This document shows, piece by piece, positions 59,603 through 64,000 of a stretch of 64,000 bases of DNA. The DNA is from Choricystis sp. odSpoLacu1 (Eukaryota > Chlorophyta > Trebouxiophyceae). The stretch spans positions 1,178,001 to 1,242,000 of the forward strand of contig OY253651.1 in NCBI GenBank assembly GCA_958009055.1, in the 5' to 3' direction. The notes under the pieces are model-generated. The model worked only from the letters and a program-made list of their open reading frames with translations, was not told the origin of the DNA and made no database searches. Position 1 is the stretch's first letter. Every line of letters starts with the position of its first letter. A program made the position numbers and the translations under genes.

Positions 59603-62600
59603 TCAACACGGCTCCACGACAACCACACCGCCCGCCGTCGCATCAAGCGTCGCGCCCCCACCATCCAGCGTCAGCGTCACGCTGGGCAGCGTCAACGCGC
59701 CCGCCGCGTGCGGCACCAGGGTCAGCGTCTCCGTGACTGTGCGCCCAGGCAGCACATCCACCCACGCCCGGCGCCTGCCGTCGATGACAAAACCGTGGCC
59801 GTCTGCAACAGCCACCTCGACGCGCGCACCCGGCGTCGCGCGTCGCGCGGCCAGCGTCAGCGTGAGAGGCAGGGGGGCGCCTGCCACAGCACGGGGAGGC
59901 CAGTCTGCGTGGGCAGACAGGAACGGGTGGGCGAACGAGAGGGCGGGCAGGGGGAGGGAGGTGGTGGTGGGTGAGGGCGAGGCGTCGTACATGGTCTCTC
60001 CGCCCCCCGCGTCACCCGCCACCACCACCAGCTTGACTGGTCCAGACCGCCTCCACGTCACGTTGAGAATGCCGGGGGAGACTGCCTCTGATGGCCCGTC
60101 CCGGCACACGCGGAACAGGGCGGTGACGGCATCGCCAGAGGCGAGGCGCACGGGCACCGCGACCGCGTCGCCGCCGCAGCGGCGCACGCCGGGGGCGGCT
60201 TCCAGGTCCAGGGCCGTCACCTCCAGCGCCGCGCGCGCGGCCAGGGTGACGATCAGCACACAGTCCTGCCCCGTGGGCAGGGGTGGGTCGGGCGGGGGGG
60301 CGGGGGAGGAGGGAGTGGTGGGTGGGGCAGCGTCGGCGTCGAGCGCCACCGCGTGCAGCGCCGCGTGCCCGGGCGGTCCACACCCCGCCACCCGCTCCAC
60401 ATCCAGGGCGGGCGCCACACCAAAACACGCGGTCAGCACATCGTGCGAGGGGGCCACCCCGGCCCCCGCCTCCGTGTGGGTCAGAGTGGCGGTGAGTGTG
60501 CGGCGCCCCGCGCCGCGCCACGAGACGCTCGCGTCGACGCGCGCGGTCCCGCCTGCCGGCGTGTCGGGCAGCGGGATGGGCGTGCTGGGCGGGAGAACGG
60601 CTCCGTCACCACTCAGCACGTCGCCTCCATCGGATGCGGTCAGCGTGACAGCGCCACCGCGCAGCGGCGCGGACGCCGCGGCGACCGCGACGACCAGGGG
60701 CGCGCGCTCCCCCGCCAACACGACAGCCGGCGCCCGCAGGCTGACGCGGGGCCGGCCGCCCGCGGGGGCGACATCCAGGGCCCACCCAGTGGTGGACAGC
60801 GCGGCCCGCGGCCAGGGCGGGCGGGTCAGAGGGGGGGGCGGGCGGCCGACGAAGGGCGGCACGCGCGCCGCGACCGCGGACGGTGGGTCACCAGGGTCTC
60901 CTGCTGGCGCAGCATCCAACGCACGCCACGTCAGGCACACGGAGGGTGTCAGCCACAGGCGCAGCGCTGCCACGTGGGCGGCGCCGGGAGCGCGCGGCGT
61001 CCAGGAGGCGGCGAGGCGGGTCCAGGAGGCGGGGGCGAGTGTGACGGGTGTCGTCGGCGTGAGTGCAGACGACGACGGCTCGCACGCCGCCACCGTTTCA
61101 ACCACGCTCGCCACGCCACGTGCCTCCACCCAGCACACGCCCGCGCCGTCGACCACTTCCAGCGTGGCGCCAACAATCGGCAGGTCAGCCGGCAGGTGGC
61201 TCCACACCGCGCCCACAAACGACGCGCGCGCGCCCGGCGCGCCTGCGCACGCGGCTGCAGGGGCGGCCCTCCCATCCGCACTGGCCCACAGGCCGAGGGC
61301 GGACGCCAGGCCGGTGGCTGAGTCGATGGGCAGGTCGAGCGGGGTGGCCGCGGTGTCAGCTGCGGCGCGGGTTGCCGCTGTCTGCAGCTCACACCGCTTT
61401 GCTTTCGGCAGCCCACCCTCCAGCGATGCAGCTTCCAGCCCCGTCGCCACCCCTGCCGCCACGTCGGGGGGAGTTGACGCCGTCGCCGCGTCACGTGCAT
61501 CCAGCAGGACGCGGGCCAGGGGGCCGTGCCAGCGTTCTGCACGATACACAGATGCTGCTGCCGCCAGATCCTCCCGCCCACCCACGTCGCCAGCCGCCAC
61601 CCTCTCCCGCCCCGCCAGGGCGGCCAGGGAGGCACTCTCACGGACAGCAGTGGCCCCGGCTGCAGTGGCGGCGGCGCGGGCTGCAATCAGGGCGGTGAGC
61701 GCGGGCGCGGCGTCAGCGTTGGCAGTGGACGCGAGGTGGGCCTCATGCTCCGCCTCTGTCAGGCGGCGGGGAGGGGGGCCCGTCACCACGCACTGGCCCA
61801 CGTATGCGCCTGGCACGATGGAGGGTGGTGGCGGCGTGGCTGTGTTGCGGGCCTTGTCCGCCGCTCGCCGCGCGGCGACCGCAGCGCGCGCCGCGTCCAC
61901 AAGCAACCGCACGCGGGCCGCGTCGGGGGGCGCAGGCTGCCCGGCATCATCTCTGGATGCCACCAGATCCGCCATGATGGCGTGCTGCCGCGCCGTGAAG
62001 GCGGCCGCGCGCGCGGTCGCGCCCGGCGGCGCGCCGCGCGGCGCCCCTCCAAACGCACGCACGTGCGCGGCAAACAGGGCAGCCGCGTCACCGCCACGAC
62101 GTTGGTGGAGCAACAGGGTGGCAGCTTTGACGTGGGCGATTTCAGCGACAGACGCCAACTCATCAGCGCGTTGAGGAGAGGGGGCGGGCGCGTCGTCATC
62201 CAACCCACCCGCCACGGCAGCCACCAGGTGAGCGTGAGCCGCCACGTAGGCTGTGACGGCGGCCCGCCAGTCCCCCCTAAACTCGGCCAGGGCTCCCAGT
62301 TTGAGGAGCAGGCGGGCCGCGGCGGCGGGAGGGGGAGGGGCGCCGCGCGCGCCGTCGCGTGCTGCGGCAGCAGACCGCCGCCGATCAGCGTCAGCCTTGT
62401 AGTGTGCGCAGGCGGCATCGTATAGAGCATCACCGAGGCGACGTACACCTGCGTCCCCGGGTTCCGCAGGATCAAATACGACAACACAAGACGGCGGCAC
62501 GCCCGCCGCGCGCGCGACCGCGGCCGCGCGGTCGTCCGGCAGAGGCGGCGGCGATGAAGCCGAGCCACCACCCACCACGCCGATGACGACACGTGCACCA

Positions 62601-62962
62601 CGTCGGCCTGCCGCCGTCTTGACAGCGTCCAGGGCGGCGGCGGTGGCCGCCCACGCGGCCGCGCCGCCCGCAACATCGTTCCGCGCCACCAGCACCGCCG
62701 CCACCGCGGGGCGCCGGGTGCGGTGCTTGCCGTACCAGTCGGCCTTGAACACGCCCGCCACCGCGTCCGGGTCGACGGCGGCGGGCTTGCGGGCGGGGAA
62801 TAGGCGGGCCACGGCACCCGCGTCCACCGCGACGACGGAGGTCAGCGGCGGCCGCCGCCCGGTGCGCAGGTGGGAGGCGACCGCGTCTGCAGCGGGCGGC
62901 ACGCCCAGCAGGGCGACCAGGGGCAGGGGAGGGGTGGACAGTTCGGGAGGGAAGGCGTTCAT
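59603..62962 (-). CDS. TRAPPC11, TRAPP vesicle-tethering complex subunit (foie-gras domain)
   Basis: A single exon of 1,119 residues. The N-terminus MNAFPPELSTPPLPLVALLG and the block FKADWYGKHRTRRPAVAAVL match the foie gras domain start. An Ala-rich helical middle (TPR-like, nt 61700-62450) follows, and then a Thr/Gly/Val beta-rich C-terminal half (nt 59700-61200), as in the gryzun-like domain. TRAPPC11 belongs to TRAPP III and acts in ER-to-Golgi traffic and autophagy. The start at 62962 fits family alignments; the open frame extends upstream but is low-complexity. It is divergent from the ThrRS gene, with a 329-bp spacer. Confidence 0.85.
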   Translation of the reverse strand: MNAFPPELSTPPLPLVALLGVPPAADAVASHLRTGRRPPLTSVVAVDAGAVARLFPARKPAAVDPDAVAGVFKADWYGKHRTRRPAVAAVLVARNDVAGGAAAWAATAAALDAVKTAAGRRGARVVIGVVGGGSASSPPPLPDDRAAAVARAAGVPPSCVVVFDPAEPGDAGVRRLGDALYDAACAHYKADADRRRSAAAARDGARGAPPPPAAAARLLLKLGALAEFRGDWRAAVTAYVAAHAHLVAAVAGGLDDDAPAPSPQRADELASVAEIAHVKAATLLLHQRRGGDAAALFAAHVRAFGGAPRGAPPGATARAAAFTARQHAIMADLVASRDDAGQPAPPDAARVRLLVDAARAAVAARRAADKARNTATPPPPSIVPGAYVGQCVVTGPPPRRLTEAEHEAHLASTANADAAPALTALIAARAAATAAGATAVRESASLAALAGRERVAAGDVGGREDLAAAASVYRAERWHGPLARVLLDARDAATASTPPDVAAGVATGLEAASLEGGLPKAKRCELQTAATRAAADTAATPLDLPIDSATGLASALGLWASADGRAAPAAACAGAPGARASFVGAVWSHLPADLPIVGATLEVVDGAGVCWVEARGVASVVETVAACEPSSSALTPTTPVTLAPASWTRLAASWTPRAPGAAHVAALRLWLTPSVCLTWRALDAAPAGDPGDPPSAVAARVPPFVGRPPPPLTRPPWPRAALSTTGWALDVAPAGGRPRVSLRAPAVVLAGERAPLVVAVAAASAPLRGGAVTLTASDGGDVLSGDGAVLPPSTPIPLPDTPAGGTARVDASVSWRGAGRRTLTATLTHTEAGAGVAPSHDVLTACFGVAPALDVERVAGCGPPGHAALHAVALDADAAPPTTPSSPAPPPDPPLPTGQDCVLIVTLAARAALEVTALDLEAAPGVRRCGGDAVAVPVRLASGDAVTALFRVCRDGPSEAVSPGILNVTWRRSGPVKLVVVAGDAGGGETMYDASPSPTTTSLPLPALSFAHPFLSAHADWPPRAVAGAPLPLTLTLAARRATPGARVEVAVADGHGFVIDGRRRAWVDVLPGRTVTETLTLVPHAAGALTLPSVTLTLDGGGATLDATAGGVVVVEPC

Positions 62963-63291
62963 CGGGTGTTGATGGGGGTCGGCGTTTGTTTTGGTCGGTG
63001 CCGCCTCCACGCACACACGCGTGCTCTGTGCGATGTGGTGTGTGCTTTGCACCGGCGCACGCAGCCGCCCGGGCAACGTCGGGGCACGCGCGCGCGCGAT
63101 GGGGGCGAGACCACTGCGCGAGAGAAACAATCGGCGCTCCTGCCTTTTTGTTGCGAAGGCCGTCGTCTCTGTTTCACCCACACACCTGTCTCTCTCCTTT
63201 CCTCCTCCGCGCACACCCCCCACTCGCCGCCGCGTGGCTCGCGCGCGTGCGGCCCCTGCTTCCCGCCCCTACACCCCACCCCTTCCCCCAC
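62963..63291. promoter_or_regulatory. Divergent promoter region TRAPPC11/ThrRS
   Basis: A 329-bp spacer between divergent genes, with CA/CT-rich stretches before each ATG. No defined promoter element is recognisable by eye. Confidence 0.4.
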
Positions 63292-64000
63292 ATGCCAGCA
63301 GCGCCCACGCCGACGACTATGCGGCGTGCGTGCGCGCGGCTGGCGTCGCGGCTGGCGCCGCCCTCGGGGCGCGTGTTGGTCGCGTCTGCCCCCGCATTTG
63401 GTACATTGGCGCCTCAATGGCGGCCTGCAGGCAACCAGGCTCACACGCGCGCCGTCGCTGGCCGCCCTGGCCCCCTGTCGCTGCCGCCGCGCCGGTCGCT
63501 GGCCGCGGCCGCGGTGCAGGCCGCCGACGCGGCGGCCGGCGCCGCCTCCAAGATGGGGGGCGAGGCCACCACCCCTGGCAAGGGGAACGCGGTGGCCGCC
63601 GCCACCGCGGTGGAGCTACCCACGAGCGACGAGAGCGACGAGCTGCTGCGCATTCGGCACAGCGTGAGTGGTTTGGGAGGGGTGGGGGAGTGTGTGTGTG
63701 CGTCGTTTGTGCGTGCGGTGTCGGGCGAGAGGCGGCGTGGGAGAGAGAGAGGGGAGGGGACGCGCGAAAGAGGGCAAAGCCTTCTCCGCCGGCCGCGTGG
63801 CGTTTTTCCACCCCACTCACACCACCACCCTCCCCTCCACCACAGTGCGCCCACATCATGGCCATGGCCGTCCAACGCCTCCACCCCTCCGCCCGCTGCA
63901 CCATCGGCCCCTGGATCGAGCGCGGCTTCTACTACGACTTTGCGACGCCTGACGGTGCGGCACTCACCGACGCCGACCTGCCCGCCATCAAAAAGGAGAT
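63292..64000 (+). CDS. Threonyl-tRNA synthetase, organellar (3' end beyond window)
   Basis: Exon 1 (63292-63663) encodes a 124-residue, Arg/Ala-rich transit region ending [12 protein letters not shown]. Exon 2 begins at 63846 and continues [32 protein letters not shown] then [10 protein letters not shown]. The block RHSCAH..AMAVQRL..GPWI..GFYYDF is the conserved TxS second additional domain of ThrRS at the start of the synthetase body. The gene continues beyond the window, so the catalytic and anticodon-binding domains are not visible. An alternative ATG lies at 63319 in frame. The transit-like leader indicates mitochondrial and/or plastid use. Confidence 0.85.
   Translation, partial: MPAAPTPTTMRRACARLASRLAPPSGRVLVASAPAFGTLAPQWRPAGNQAHTRAVAGRPGPLSLPPRRSLAAAAVQAADAAAGAASKMGGEATTPGKGNAVAAATAVELPTSDESDELLRIRHSVSGLGGVGECVCASFVRAVSGERRRGRERGEGTRERGQSLLRRPRGVFPPHSHHHPPLHHSAPTSWPWPSNASTPPPAAPSAPGSSAASTTTLRRLTVRHSPTPTCPPSKRR

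Noticed and set aside
1..64000. Prokaryotic operons, Shine-Dalgarno sites, or a biosynthetic cluster
   Set aside because: Spliced genes, alternating strands and organellar leaders show a eukaryotic nuclear region. Neighbouring functions are unrelated apart from the pairs mentioned.

Overview
This window is nuclear DNA from a very GC-rich, compact-genome eukaryote, most likely a green alga. Genes have spliceosomal introns (GTGAGT-type donors; pyrimidine- or CA-rich acceptors ending in CAG). They lie tens to a few hundred bases apart and use almost only G/C-ending codons. Several products are hallmarks of photosynthetic green eukaryotes: the fused MenF-MenD-MenC-MenH phylloquinone enzyme PHYLLO, the FAD4-type desaturase, TIC21, a YbeY-HAD fusion and a NOL-like chlorophyll b reductase. 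Many proteins begin with Arg/Ala-rich leaders expected of plastid or mitochondrial targeting. The species cannot be named from the sequence alone.

Layout. 1-12.2 kb: a degenerate kinesin-14-like protein (cut by the left edge), a VOC/glyoxalase-fold protein, PHYLLO and a BAG-domain co-chaperone. 12.2-20.4 kb: a succinate-semialdehyde-type dehydrogenase, a patatin-like lipase, IST1, a Deg/HtrA-like protein without its catalytic triad, FAD4 and an unknown protein. 20.9-31.3 kb: transcription factor DP, YbeY-HAD, a second patatin-like protein, a 2OG-Fe(II) oxygenase, a probable mL59-like ribosomal protein and a DEAD-box helicase. 31.5-40.5 kb: a PILS carrier, a MATE transporter, an alpha carbonic anhydrase, the EngB GTPase, the nucleolar pair SURF6/RRP36 and TIC21. 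40.5-49.6 kb: NDUFAF7, LETM1, a DUF3228 protein and a tandem array of three related multi-pass membrane proteins, the first decayed. 50-64 kb: a cupredoxin-like secreted protein, a TraB protein, an unknown coding region with a possible DGD1-like remnant, a small unknown protein, a redoxin, THOC5, a UVR-SnoaL protein, the chlorophyll-reductase-like SDR, TRAPPC11 and the start of an organellar threonyl-tRNA synthetase.

This is ordinary housekeeping content, not an operon or a single system. The chromosome is organised as many head-to-head pairs sharing 77-340 bp spacers and tail-to-tail pairs with gaps as small as about 62 bp. SURF6/RRP36 is the clearest functionally matched head-to-head pair, and NDUFAF7/LETM1 are both mitochondrial. 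The most unusual items are the tandem membrane-protein family, three proteins that keep a fold but lose key residues (kinesin, Deg-like, cupredoxin), an SDR with Tyr changed to His in YxxxK, and five genes whose frame breaks exactly in a G/C homopolymer or GC-dinucleotide tract. Those frame breaks are more probably assembly or slippage errors than biology, and should be checked first.

All exon limits come from reading GT/AG sites and keeping frame. There is no transcript evidence. Positions next to long homopolymers may be off by one.
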